DNA of 64,000 bases from assembly GCA_021791875.1 (NCBI GenBank), contig JAJYVU010000009.1, positions 1 to 64,000 of the forward strand. Direction: 5' to 3'. Numbering within the stretch: the stretch's first letter is position 1; each line of letters starts with the position of its first letter. Under the pieces are notes generated by a model. That model was not told the origin of the DNA. It made no database searches and saw only the letters and a list, made by a program, of their open reading frames with translations. This DNA comes from Acidobacteriota bacterium (GTDB lineage Bacteria > Acidobacteriota > Terriglobia > Terriglobales > Acidobacteriaceae). A program made the position numbers and the translations under genes. This document shows, piece by piece, positions 29,156 to 38,700 of this stretch.

Positions 29156-29467
29156 CTACTCCAATTCCACCATGACCGTATCGCCGTCGATGCGGGTTGC
29201 ATAACGTCGGACACATGCCTTTGGATTATGCGAGGCGCAGCCGGTCTTCGCATCGAAAGCCCAAGCGTGCCAGGGACAGACGATGCGGCCCTGCTCGACG
29301 ATTCCCTGCCCCAGCGGACCGCCTCGATGCGGGCAAACATTGTCCATGACGACGAGTTCTCCGTCGACACGGGCAACGCAGAATAGGCTGCCGGCTGCTG
29401 TCATTTCGCAAACCTCCCCTTCCTGAGGAGTTTCCGTCACGCGGCAAAGGGGCACAAATTGTGGCAT
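29156..29467 (-). CDS. Rieske [2Fe-2S] ferredoxin
   Basis: A 103-residue soluble electron carrier of the NirD/BphF-like Rieske type. The cluster ligands are in two boxes, CPHRGGPLG and CPWHAWAF, spaced as usual. No membrane anchor or signal peptide. It resembles the ferredoxin component of dioxygenases or small subunits of nitrite reductase, but no oxygenase or nitrite reductase gene is nearby, so its partner is unknown. Convergent with groEL, divergent from the zinc-ribbon gene. Confidence 0.88.
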   Translation of the reverse strand: MPQFVPLCRVTETPQEGEVCEMTAAGSLFCVARVDGELVVMDNVCPHRGGPLGQGIVEQGRIVCPWHAWAFDAKTGCASHNPKACVRRYATRIDGDTVMVELE

Positions 29468-29660
29468 TCAGCGAATTCTCCAGGCTGATCGGCCGCCCAG
29501 TTCGTGGCGCGGGCGCGCTTTCCTCATGCTAGAGCATTCATTCTCATCCTGCAGGGTGGTCCGAACTGGTTTAGGACGCAGCCTCATTCAGGGAATGACC
29601 GTGCTCCGTGACGCACTTTCCTCGACACCATCAGGGCGATGCTCTAGGCTCGAAGAAAGG

Positions 29661-29837
29661 ATGGCAGAAGAGAAGACAGGCAAGCCTGAAGAAGCAAAGA
29701 CAAGGCAGGATTCGCTGTGGTGCCCGACCTGTGCGCGCGCGGTCGATGACCCGCTGGTATGCGGCGACTGCGCGACCGTGATTTGCCGGGTGTGCGGCAC
29801 TCCGCTCGAATCTCCCGACGAGCTGGCCTTCGGTTAA
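29661..29837 (+). CDS. Small zinc-ribbon protein
   Basis: A 58-residue protein with three CXXC pairs (WCPTCARAV, VCGDCATVICRVCGTPLE), consistent with a treble-clef or zinc-ribbon fold. The N-terminal 15 residues are charged. The frame extends 45 codons upstream, but those residues look non-coding; ATG 29661 is preferred although its purine stretch (GAAAGG) sits very close. The hydrolase gene begins within 20 bp of its stop, so they are probably cotranscribed. Function unknown; such proteins often bind nucleic acid or partner proteins. Confidence 0.6.
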   Translation: MAEEKTGKPEEAKTRQDSLWCPTCARAVDDPLVCGDCATVICRVCGTPLESPDELAFG

Positions 29838-29853
29838 GGTGAAACAGAAGACC

Positions 29854-30795
29854 ATGCCATCAAAGAAATCCGGAAAATCAAGGCGCACCACCAGCTACTC
29901 GCGAAGCAAAGGGCAAAATTCACTCTATGGGCCTCCGCCGCTGGTGAGCTTTGGCTGGTTGCTGGGCGCCGCAGCGACGGCCGTTGGAATTGGCGCGGCA
30001 GGTGCGTACCTGGTGCTGTGCCTGATCTTCTACCAGAACCAGGCGATGATGATTTTCCACCCCTCGAAAACGGTCGCGAAGACACCGGCCAGCGCGGGCC
30101 TCCCATACCAGGAAATCGCGCTTGACCCGACGACCAGCGGCCAGCCGCAGATCACAGGGTGGTGGGTTCCCGCGGCGAAAGACGCGGCATACCGGAGCGA
30201 CACAATATTTTTTCTGCATGGGGCTTCGGGATCGCTGTCCGATACGGTTGCGCAAATCCAGGCGCTGCATACGCTCGGTATCAATGTGTTTGCCATCGAC
30301 TATCGGGGCTATGGCAAGAGTGCAGCCATTCGCCCTACGGAACAGACGGCCGATGAAGACGCACTCGCCGCCTGGACTTACCTGACGGCAACGAGAAACT
30401 TGCCTGCGACGAGCCTGGTGGTCTTTGGTGAAGGTGCAGGAGCGATCTTCGCCACGCATCTGGCCGCGGAGCGAAGCGTGGCAGCACTGGTGCTGGCCCA
30501 GATTTCGCCACCTGCGCACGAGATTTTCGAGCAGGATGCGCGGGCCCGACTGCTGCCGCTGTTTCTGCTGGCCAAAGAGCACATGAACCCTGTACCCGAA
30601 CTGAAACGGTCGAGTACACCTAAGATGTTCCTGGAGTGGCCAGAGAAATCCGGGCTCGGGCCAAGCGTCACGCGAAGGGATTTTGCTCTCGCCGCGGAAC
30701 CGAAGCAGATCGCTTCACTCCCTGTCGCATCGCCAGAAGCTGTGGCGAATGCTGTGGAACCGTTTCTCAAGCAGATTCTGCCAGTGGCGCATTGA
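29854..30795 (+). CDS. Membrane-anchored alpha/beta-hydrolase-fold protein lacking the serine nucleophile
   Basis: About 313 residues: a basic N-terminus, one transmembrane helix (~residues 35-58), then a BEM46-like alpha/beta-hydrolase domain with TIFFLHGASGSL (oxyanion strand) and FAIDYRGYGKS. The nucleophile elbow, normally G-X-S-X-G, reads GEGAG, so the catalytic Ser is replaced by Gly; I see no Asp and His pair in the usual C-terminal positions. It is therefore likely a non-catalytic binding protein, or a decayed enzyme. An alternative GTG start lies at 29839. Confidence 0.75.
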   Translation: MPSKKSGKSRRTTSYSRSKGQNSLYGPPPLVSFGWLLGAAATAVGIGAAGAYLVLCLIFYQNQAMMIFHPSKTVAKTPASAGLPYQEIALDPTTSGQPQITGWWVPAAKDAAYRSDTIFFLHGASGSLSDTVAQIQALHTLGINVFAIDYRGYGKSAAIRPTEQTADEDALAAWTYLTATRNLPATSLVVFGEGAGAIFATHLAAERSVAALVLAQISPPAHEIFEQDARARLLPLFLLAKEHMNPVPELKRSSTPKMFLEWPEKSGLGPSVTRRDFALAAEPKQIASLPVASPEAVANAVEPFLKQILPVAH

Positions 30796-30842
30796 GAGCT
30801 CATGGCTCGCACCCCGCGGGAACCTGTTAACCTATAGATACT

Positions 30843-31541
30843 ATGAAGTTTGGCGTGCTCGTCTTTCCGGGTTCCAACTGCGACCAGGACACTTACCATG
30901 TGATTGCCGAGGTAGCGAAGCAGCCGGTCACGTTCCTCTGGCATGATTCGGCCAGTCTCGAAAACTGCGACGCGATTTTGGTTCCAGGCGGCTTTGCCTA
31001 CGGCGATTACCTGCGCACCGGGGCGATCGCGCGGTTCTCTCCGGTGATGCAGTCGGTGAAGAAGTTTGCGGCCGATGGCGGGCTGGTGATGGGCATTTGC
31101 AACGGCTTCCAGATTTTGTGTGAGTCCGGTCTGCTGCCCGGCGCGCTGATGCGCAACGCGGGGCTGCGCTACATCTGCAAGCAGGTACATCTGCGCACCG
31201 AGACAACCGTGACGCCTTTCACGCATCTGCTCAAGAAAGGGCAGGTACTGCAATTGCCGATCGGTCACATGGAAGGCAACTACTTCTGCGACGACGCCAC
31301 TCTGGCCACACTGCAGCGCGAGGACCGCGTGGTCTTCCGCTACGCGACGCCGGAGGGCGATGTGACCGCGGCGGCCAATCCGAACGGCTCGCGCGACAAC
31401 ATTGCCGGCATTGTGAATGAGGGCCGCAATGTACTGGGAATGATGCCTCACCCCGACCGGTCGAGTGAAGCCCTGCTGGGTTCTGCCGATGGGTGGGGTA
31501 TCTTTGGCTCCCTGGTAGACTCGCTTGCGGCAAAAGCATGA
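30843..31541 (+). CDS. purQ: Phosphoribosylformylglycinamidine synthase, glutaminase subunit
   Basis: Class I glutamine amidotransferase subunit that feeds ammonia to PurL for FGAM synthesis in purine biosynthesis. Hallmarks: [35 protein letters not shown], the nucleophile Cys in GICNGFQIL near residue 85, and the His in [10 protein letters not shown] near residue 203, with the catalytic Glu next to it. Length (232) is typical of the PurQ that works with PurS and small PurL. No purS or purL is adjacent. The downstream phosphatase overlaps its stop. Confidence 0.97.
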   Translation: MKFGVLVFPGSNCDQDTYHVIAEVAKQPVTFLWHDSASLENCDAILVPGGFAYGDYLRTGAIARFSPVMQSVKKFAADGGLVMGICNGFQILCESGLLPGALMRNAGLRYICKQVHLRTETTVTPFTHLLKKGQVLQLPIGHMEGNYFCDDATLATLQREDRVVFRYATPEGDVTAAANPNGSRDNIAGIVNEGRNVLGMMPHPDRSSEALLGSADGWGIFGSLVDSLAAKA

Positions 31542-32332
31542 TTGATATTCATCACCATCTGATTTACGGCGTCGATGACGGTTCTCGTGACCTGGAAACG
31601 TCAGTGCAGATGGTCGAAATGGCGGCAGCCGATGGCATCACGCACATTATCTGCACGCCACACGCGGTAGAGCGCTACCCCTACCAGCCGGAAGTCAACA
31701 AGGAGCACCTGGCTGCGCTCAAAGAACGCGTGGGCGACAAGGTAAAGCTGGGACTCGGCTGTGATTTTCATCTGTCCTTCGAGAACATCGAGGACGCACT
31801 CGCCAACCCGCACAAATACACGCTGAACGGCCTGAACTACCTGCTGGTCGAGTTCCCTGATACCAGCATTTCACCGAAGATGACCGAGGCGTTCTACGAG
31901 ATGATGGTGGCCGGCATGCGGCCCATCCTCACCCATCCGGAACGCAACCTTACACTGCAGCGCACGCCCGAGCGGATGGATGTGTGGCTGGAACAGGGCT
32001 GCCTGGTGCAGGTGACGGCGAATTCCCTGACCGGACGCTTCGGCAAGCGCGCGCAGGAGATGGGGATGGAACTGCTCGAGCAGGACCGTGTCCATTTTCT
32101 GGCGACCGACGCCCACGATCTGAAATCTCGGCCACCGGTGATGAGCGAGGCGTACCGGGTCGTCGAAGAGAAGTTTGGCCACGATCTTGCGGAGCGGCTG
32201 TGCGTGACGAATCCGCTGGCTGCTTTTGAAGGCAAGCCGATTCCCGATGCCCCGATCCCGGACTGGGACCGGCAGCCTGAGGTCGAACCGAAGCGGCCCG
32301 GCCTGTTTTCGCGCCTGTTTGGCCGAAGCTGA
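31538..32332 (+). CDS. PHP-type protein-tyrosine phosphatase (CpsB/CapC family)
   Basis: A 264-residue metal-dependent phosphatase of the CpsB/YwqE type, which dephosphorylates bacterial tyrosine kinases that govern capsule export. PHP metal ligands are visible: [14 protein letters not shown] at the N-terminus, [15 protein letters not shown] near residue 133 and ATDAHD near residue 190. Start ATG 31538 overlaps the purQ stop (ATGA), preferred over the longer frame. No cognate BY-kinase or polysaccharide gene is nearby, so its coupling to purQ is puzzling; cytosolic location is expected. Confidence 0.9.
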   Translation: MIDIHHHLIYGVDDGSRDLETSVQMVEMAAADGITHIICTPHAVERYPYQPEVNKEHLAALKERVGDKVKLGLGCDFHLSFENIEDALANPHKYTLNGLNYLLVEFPDTSISPKMTEAFYEMMVAGMRPILTHPERNLTLQRTPERMDVWLEQGCLVQVTANSLTGRFGKRAQEMGMELLEQDRVHFLATDAHDLKSRPPVMSEAYRVVEEKFGHDLAERLCVTNPLAAFEGKPIPDAPIPDWDRQPEVEPKRPGLFSRLFGRS

Positions 32333-32338
32333 ACTGTC

Positions 32339-33070
32339 TTAAGAAGACAGGCCCAGGCCACCATCCACGCTGAGAATTTGCCCGGTGATGAAGTGCGGTC
32401 CGGTCGCAAAAAATATAACGGCAGCAGCCACGTCCTGCGGCCTGCCATTGCGCTTCATGGGCGTCTTCTCCAGGAAATGCTCGTAGCCATCGCTGACTTC
32501 CCCGTTGACGATCATTCCGGGAGCCACACAGTTCACGCTGATTTCGGGCGCAAAGGCCTTGGCCATGGTCTGGGTGAGCATGTGCAGCGCGGCTTTTGAT
32601 GTGCAGTAGTGGGCATGCGTGGACCAGGGGTGCAGTCCCCCGAGCGAGCCGATGTTGATGATGCGTCCGCGCGCTGCCTTGAGATGCGGGTACGCGGCTT
32701 TCGCCATGAGAAATGGGCCGCGGGTGTTCGTTTCAAACATGGCGTCCCACTGCTCGACGGTGATCTGGCTGTGATCGGCGGTTTCGAACCGGCCTGCGTT
32801 GTTGACGAGCAGATCGAGCCGGCCAAAACCTGCGAGCGCGGCATCAACAGCCCGGCTGACAGACGATTCCGAACGGACGTCGGCCTGAATGGCAAGCGCA
32901 TTCACCCCCAGCGCCTTCAGCTCTTGCACCGTCCTCCCTGCGTCCTCTTGCGATTCGCGCCAGGTAATCGCAATGTCGGCTCCGGCCTCGGCGAGCGCCA
33001 GTGCGAGAGCGCGGCCGATGCGCCGGGCAGCGCCGGTGATCAACGCGGACTTCCCTTCCAATGCTTTCAT
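32339..33070 (-). CDS. Short-chain dehydrogenase/reductase (FabG/pteridine-reductase-like)
   Basis: Classical SDR of 243 residues: cofactor motif TGAARRIG at residue ~13, NNAG near residue 90, catalytic Ser in NIGSLGG, and the Tyr-X3-Lys pair in HYCTSKAAL. The Arg-Arg in the glycine loop is typical of NADPH-dependent pteridine reductase or FolM-type SDRs, which would fit the neighbouring folate enzyme fhs, but substrate is not decided by sequence. It is divergent from fhs with a 120-bp gap and convergent with the phosphatase gene 7 bp away. Confidence 0.88.
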   Translation of the reverse strand: MKALEGKSALITGAARRIGRALALALAEAGADIAITWRESQEDAGRTVQELKALGVNALAIQADVRSESSVSRAVDAALAGFGRLDLLVNNAGRFETADHSQITVEQWDAMFETNTRGPFLMAKAAYPHLKAARGRIINIGSLGGLHPWSTHAHYCTSKAALHMLTQTMAKAFAPEISVNCVAPGMIVNGEVSDGYEHFLEKTPMKRNGRPQDVAAAVIFFATGPHFITGQILSVDGGLGLSS

Positions 33071-33190
33071 ATGTGGTCATTTTACCGGCAGCATCCGCAC
33101 AGGAACGGCGGACTGGCCTGCGCGGTTTTCCCTCCCAGGCATTTGAGAGGATAGAGTGGAACTTGCTTTGCCTCAAAAAGAAGAGAACGC

Positions 33191-34807
33191 ATGGCTGACA
33201 CTTTGCTACCAATTGCAGACATTGCCCGCAAACTTCAACTTACTGATGACGCGTGGGAGCCCGTTGGCCGCTATGGCGCCAAGGTCCGGCTGGATCTGCT
33301 GAAGGATCCCGCTTTCCCGCCGCGGGGCAAGCTGATTCTGGTTACCGCGACGAGCCCCACGGCTTCCGGTGAAGGCAAAACCGTCACCGCAATCGGGCTG
33401 ACGCAGGGGCTGGAGCGCATCGGGAAGAGCGCCCTTATCACGTCGCGGGAGCCTTCGCTGGGGCCGGTTTTCGGCATGAAAGGCGGCGCGGCAGGCGGCG
33501 GGCGCTCGAAGATTGAGCCGAGCCAGAAGATCAATCTGCATTTCCACGGCGACATTCATGCGATCACTTCGGCCCACAACCTGCTTGCGGCCTTGATCGA
33601 CGCGCACCTGTTCCATGGCAATGACCTGAATCTCAACCCTGAACGCATCACCTGGCCGCGCGCGATGGACATGAACGACCGCGCGTTGCGGCGGATCATT
33701 GTAAACAGCGCCGGCAAGCGCGACGGAGCCAATCGGGCCACTGGGTTTGTCATTACCGCAGCGTCAGAGATCATGGCCATCCTGGCGCTGGCGAAGGATT
33801 ACGCAGATCTTCGCCGCCGGCTCAATGCGATTATCATTGGCCAGACACGCGAAGGCAGACCGGTGCGCGCCAGCGAACTGGATGCAACCGGAGCGATGAT
33901 GGCTCTGCTGACCGACGCGCTGCTTCCCAACCTGGTGCAGACGACCGAGGGCACACCGGCATTTGTCCATTGCGGCCCGTTTGGCAACATCGCGCACGGC
34001 ACCAGCAGCGTGGTCTCGCAACAGCTCGCGTTGCGCCTGGCCGATTACGTGGTGAACGAAGCCGGTTTTGCGGCGGATCTGGGCGCGGAAAAGTACATGG
34101 ACATCGTCATGCGCGAGTCCGGTATTTCCCCCGCCGTGGCCGTGCTGGTGACAACGGTGCAAAGCCTGCGGAACCAGGGCCAAGGCGATCTGGAACGCGG
34201 TTTGCCCAATTTGGCGCGGCACATCCAGAATCTGCATCGCTTTGGGCTGCCGATCGTCGTCGCCATGAACCAGTTCCCGAGCGACACCGATACCGACCTG
34301 GCCCGCCTGGCCGACTTCGCCGCCGAGCAAGGCGCGCAGAGCGCGATGTCACAGGCCTTCGCCCAGGGCGGCGCCGGCGCAGAAGATCTGGCGCGGAAAG
34401 TGGTCGAAGTCATCGAGAAGAATCCGACGCCACGCGTAAGACCGATCTATGCTCTAACGGACTCCCTTGAAGACAAGGTACATGCGGTGGCAACTCAGAT
34501 TTACGGTGCGGAGGGCGTGGAATTCAGCCCGGCAGCGACCGAGAAGCTGCGGCAATACGCCGAATGGGGCTATTCCGAAGCACCGGTGTGCGTTGCCAAG
34601 ACTCAGTACTCGTTTTCCGACGATCCGAAGCTGCTGGGCGCACCGAACGGATGGACATTGCACATCACGGATGCTTCGCTATCGGCCGGGGCAGGGTTCG
34701 TGGTCATGATTGCCGGGAACATGATGCTGATGCCGGGACTGCCGAAAGTCTCGCGGGCGGCGGAAATCGACGTGGATGAGCAGGGAGAAATTATTGGCGT
34801 CGAGTGA
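33191..34807 (+). CDS. fhs: Formate-tetrahydrofolate ligase
   Basis: ATP-dependent synthesis of 10-formyl-THF from formate, feeding purine synthesis. Diagnostic motifs: the P-loop SPTASGEGKTVTAIGLTQGL, REPSLGPVFGMKGGAAGGG near residue 90, and FHGDIHAITSAHNLLAALID. The length, 538, is slightly shorter than the usual ~555. A THF riboswitch was looked for upstream and not seen. The start, ATG 33191, follows an AAGAAGAG purine tract. Confidence 0.97.
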   Translation: MADTLLPIADIARKLQLTDDAWEPVGRYGAKVRLDLLKDPAFPPRGKLILVTATSPTASGEGKTVTAIGLTQGLERIGKSALITSREPSLGPVFGMKGGAAGGGRSKIEPSQKINLHFHGDIHAITSAHNLLAALIDAHLFHGNDLNLNPERITWPRAMDMNDRALRRIIVNSAGKRDGANRATGFVITAASEIMAILALAKDYADLRRRLNAIIIGQTREGRPVRASELDATGAMMALLTDALLPNLVQTTEGTPAFVHCGPFGNIAHGTSSVVSQQLALRLADYVVNEAGFAADLGAEKYMDIVMRESGISPAVAVLVTTVQSLRNQGQGDLERGLPNLARHIQNLHRFGLPIVVAMNQFPSDTDTDLARLADFAAEQGAQSAMSQAFAQGGAGAEDLARKVVEVIEKNPTPRVRPIYALTDSLEDKVHAVATQIYGAEGVEFSPAATEKLRQYAEWGYSEAPVCVAKTQYSFSDDPKLLGAPNGWTLHITDASLSAGAGFVVMIAGNMMLMPGLPKVSRAAEIDVDEQGEIIGVE

Positions 34808-34894
34808 TGTGACGTACGCCGACGGCCCCTGGGCTGCCCTGCCGATTCTCGGGGTAGAGCGCAAAAGCCTCCGGATGCGATAAAGTGACAATCG

Positions 34895-35665
34895 ATGCCT
34901 CTCATTCGCCGTGCCCTGCTTGCCCTGTGCTGCCTGATGCTGGCAGCACCCGTTGCGTTTGGCGCCGATAGCTACCGCGTCATCCGCGTTTATCCGCACG
35001 ATCCCAACGCCTTTATTCAAGGCTTTTGTTTTTCGCACGGTCATTTGTACGAGAGTGACGGCCTGTACGGGCAATCCACGCTTCGCGAGGACGACCTGCA
35101 GACAGGGCAGCCGATCAAGGAAATCCACCTCCCGGACCAGTACTTTGCCGAAGGGCTGGCTCCCTGGGGCAATGAGCTGATTCAGTTGACCTGGAAGGCA
35201 CACATAGGATTCGTCTATAACCGTAAGACCTTCCAACTGCTGCGCACGTTTCATTACGATTACCAGGGCTGGGGACTCACGCAAGACGGTCACAGCCTGA
35301 TTGAAAGCGACGGCAGCAACAAGCTGCGCTATCTCAATCCCAATACTTTTAAGGTAGAGCGCATCCTGTACGTCACCTACCACGGCAAGCCGGTGACGAA
35401 TCTGAACGAGCTGGAGTACATCAACGGCAAGATTTACTCCAATGTGTGGATGACGAATCGCATTGCGATCATCTCGCCCCAGACCGGCAATGTACTGCAA
35501 TGGATTGACCTGACCGGCATTCTGCCGCTGCCGGAAGAGCGCGGCGACAACGCAGTACTGAACGGCATTGCGTGGAATCCGGCAACCCACCAGTTGCTGG
35601 TGACAGGCAAACTGTGGCCGAAGATCTTTCAGATTGAAGTGATTCCCGGCAAGCCTGGCAAATAG
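34895..35665 (+). CDS. Secreted glutaminyl-peptide cyclotransferase
   Basis: Bacterial/plant-type glutamine cyclotransferase, which converts N-terminal Gln of peptides to pyroglutamate; the fold is a five-bladed propeller. A cleavable signal peptide (LLALCCLMLAAPVAFG) predicts export to periplasm or outside. Family segments are PNAFIQGFCFSHGHLYESDGLYG-like start, LTWKAHIGFVYN, GWGLTQDGHSLIESDGS and LNELEYINGKIYSNVW, with GIAWNP near the end. Length 256 is normal. It converges on the 5-oxoprolinase gene, whose product opens the pyroglutamate ring. Confidence 0.92.
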   Translation: MPLIRRALLALCCLMLAAPVAFGADSYRVIRVYPHDPNAFIQGFCFSHGHLYESDGLYGQSTLREDDLQTGQPIKEIHLPDQYFAEGLAPWGNELIQLTWKAHIGFVYNRKTFQLLRTFHYDYQGWGLTQDGHSLIESDGSNKLRYLNPNTFKVERILYVTYHGKPVTNLNELEYINGKIYSNVWMTNRIAIISPQTGNVLQWIDLTGILPLPEERGDNAVLNGIAWNPATHQLLVTGKLWPKIFQIEVIPGKPGK

Positions 35666-35703
35666 GCTCGCTCCGTCCACGCAATTATCAGGGCGACTTA
35701 CTC

Positions 35704-38700
35704 TTATCCCGGTATTTCGCCCCATCCGCCTCCACCCGGCGTTTCCAGGCGTAATACCGTGCCTGCCGGGAATCGCCTGCTGCATTTCCCGGGCAGAATT
35801 TCTTCGGATTCTGCATCCGGCAATTGCACTGCCGCTCTCCCAGCTGCACCCGCTTCGCCGCCCTGTAACCCGTAGGGGCGGAACTTTCTCCGTTCGGCCA
35901 GCAGTGTAACCTGTGCCTCTGCCAGCAATTCCACTTCGCGAACCAGGCCGTCTCCGCCGCGAAACTTCCCTGCTCCACCGGACCCCACTCGCCGTCCGTA
36001 GCGCCGGACGCGGAATGGGTAGGCGAATTCCAGCGCTTCGATCGGCGTGTTGAGCGAATTCGTCATATGGGTCTGCACACCGGAGATCCCATCGATGCCG
36101 GGGCGGGCGCCCATGCCGCCTGCCGTGGTTTCGTAATACGTAAACGCCTGTCCGGTTCGCGGATCGACTCCGCCGATAGTCAGGTTGCTCATCGTTCCAG
36201 CAGAGGCTGCCGGAACACGCTGGGGCGCGGCCTTTGCAAGTGCGCGCATAATCACATCGACGATCCGCTGCGAGGTTTCCACATTGCCGCCTGCTACCGG
36301 AGCTGGCGGCAAGGCGTCCACGATGCTGCCCTTGCGCGTCAGCAGCGTGAGCGGCCGCAGAATTCCAGCCGTCGCCGGCGCCTGCTCGCTCAAGAGGCAT
36401 CGCAGCACATAGAAACACGCTGAGAGGGTAATGGAACGTACGGCATTGACGCTGCCACGCACCTGGTCACGGCAGTCACGCAGATCGATGGTCAGGCTGC
36501 CATCCTGCGGCTGCAACTGGAGAGTCGTAACAAGACGGCACGGCGTGTCCGTAATGCCATCCTCGTCGAGTGAGTCTTCGGCTGAAAACTCCCCCGAAGG
36601 CATCTGGCGCAATTGCGCGCGAACCAGCCGCTCAGAGTAATCGAGCAAAGCTGCGGCCCATTGTTGCGCGCGGGCAGGACCATATTTCTTCGCAAGCTGG
36701 CGGGCACGTTCTTCGCCCACGCGGCAGGCGCCGATCTGTGCGGCCAGATCGCCTTCACGCTCCAGGGGAGTACGCACGTTCAGCAGGATGAGGTCCAGCA
36801 TTTCGCGGTCGACCTTGCCACCTCGAACGATTCTCACGGGTGGAATGCGAATACCCTCCTGAAATACTTCGCTGGCAGGCCCCATCGAACCCGCAAACGA
36901 ACCACCCACGTCGGCATGGTGCGCTCGCGCCGAGACATAGAAGGAGGGCCCAGGGTCATCGGGCTGCAGAAAGACAGGCAGCACCATGGTGATATCGGGC
37001 AAATGCGTTCCGCCCGCGTAAGGGTCATTGAGAATGGCAATGTCGCCGGGCTCGAAACGAATGGCGTCAACGGCAGCCTGCACGGACATGGGCATGGACC
37101 CAAGATGCACGGGCATGTGGTCGCCCATGGCGATGACTTGTCCTCCTGCGTCGAATATGGCGCAGGAGTAATCACGGCGCTCCTTGATGTTGGGCGAAAC
37201 TGCCGTGCGGCGGAGCGCAGCGCCCATCTCTTCTGCGATGGAGTGAACAGCGCTCGAAAAGATGGCCAGCTCGACGGGGTCAGGTTCTTTGGAAGTTGTA
37301 CTTGATACAGATACATTCTTGAAAGTGATTTCTGGCTCGCCCACTTCGACGACCAGGTTCCCCCATCCGTCCATCTTTGCCGTCGCGCCTGGCGGCAGCA
37401 CAGTGACAGAGCTGTATTCGGTGATAAGCGCGGGGCCTGAGACAGCGTCGCCGGGAACCAGCCGTTCACGGTCATAAACTTTTGCGAGCTGCCAGCGGCC
37501 ATCGAAATATACTTGTCGCTCGGCTGTCAGGGCTGCAGCTCCATTGCCACGTTTCATTGCAACTTCCACCGGTACATATGGCTCACCGGCAGACACCGCA
37601 CGCAGTCGCACATTCACAATTTCGACTGGACGCTGCGGGTCTGAGAATCCATATCGCTGCGCGTGAAGCGCGTGAAATGCGCTGATGGCGGCAGCCAGGT
37701 CCGAGCCGTCAAATGGCACATTCAACTCATAACCCTGACCCCGGTAGCGAAGGTCGAGGGAGCGTACGAGACTCGGTGCCGATGTGTGCTGCGCAGGGCC
37801 GTAAGAAGCAGACTCCGACGAAGCTTCGATCTCAAGATCGCGAGATACCTGCGTGATGTGCGCGGCCGCATCGGGCCCCAGCATGACCGTGCGTGAGTAA
37901 TCACGGATGGTGTCTGCCAGCAGAATGCCGACCGCCGACAGCGCCCCCGGAAGTCGCGGGATGAGCACGCGAGGAATGCGCAACGCGCGCGCCAAGGCGC
38001 AGGCGTGCAACGGGCCGCCGCCGCCGAAAGCTACCAGGGTAAAGTCACGGGGATCGTGGCCGCGCTCAACGGAGATTACCTGAATTGCCTTCTGCATTTC
38101 GGTCTCCACGACGCGCAGGATGCCAGATGCGAATTCCTCGACACTGGGTAGCGCGCCACGGGCCGCATCGAGAACCGCGTGCGCACGAGTGCGGTCCAGC
38201 TTCACTTCGCCTCCGAGGAAGCTTTCTTCATCGAGCCGGCCAAGCAACAGATTCGCATCGGTTACGGTGACATGTTCCCCGCGCCCATAGCAGATGGGCC
38301 CCGGATCGCTGCCGGCAGACTCCGGCCCAACGCGCAGGAGCCCGCCCGTATCAAAGCGCGCGATGGAGCCTCCGCCCGCGCCTGCCGTGTGGATATCGAG
38401 CATGGGAACGGCAACCGGAACACCTGCCACGATGGACTCGTGCGTGAGAGCGGCGCCTCCACGACCGGCATCGGTCAGAAACACATCCGTGGATGTGCCT
38501 CCCATGTCAAAACCGATGATCTTGTCAAAGCCAGCCAGCCGCGCCATGTGAAACGCGCCGATCACTCCCCCTGCCGGACCGGACAGAACGGTCCGCACGG
38601 GCTCCTGCGCTGCGATGCGCGCCGACGTGATGCCGCCGGAGGACTGCATCACATCGACCCCGCCTTCGTGCTCTGTGCGAACGCGCCGGGCCAGGCCGAG

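Noticed and set aside
33071-33190. THF riboswitch upstream of fhs
   Set aside because: No matching conserved core was found in the 120-bp gap.
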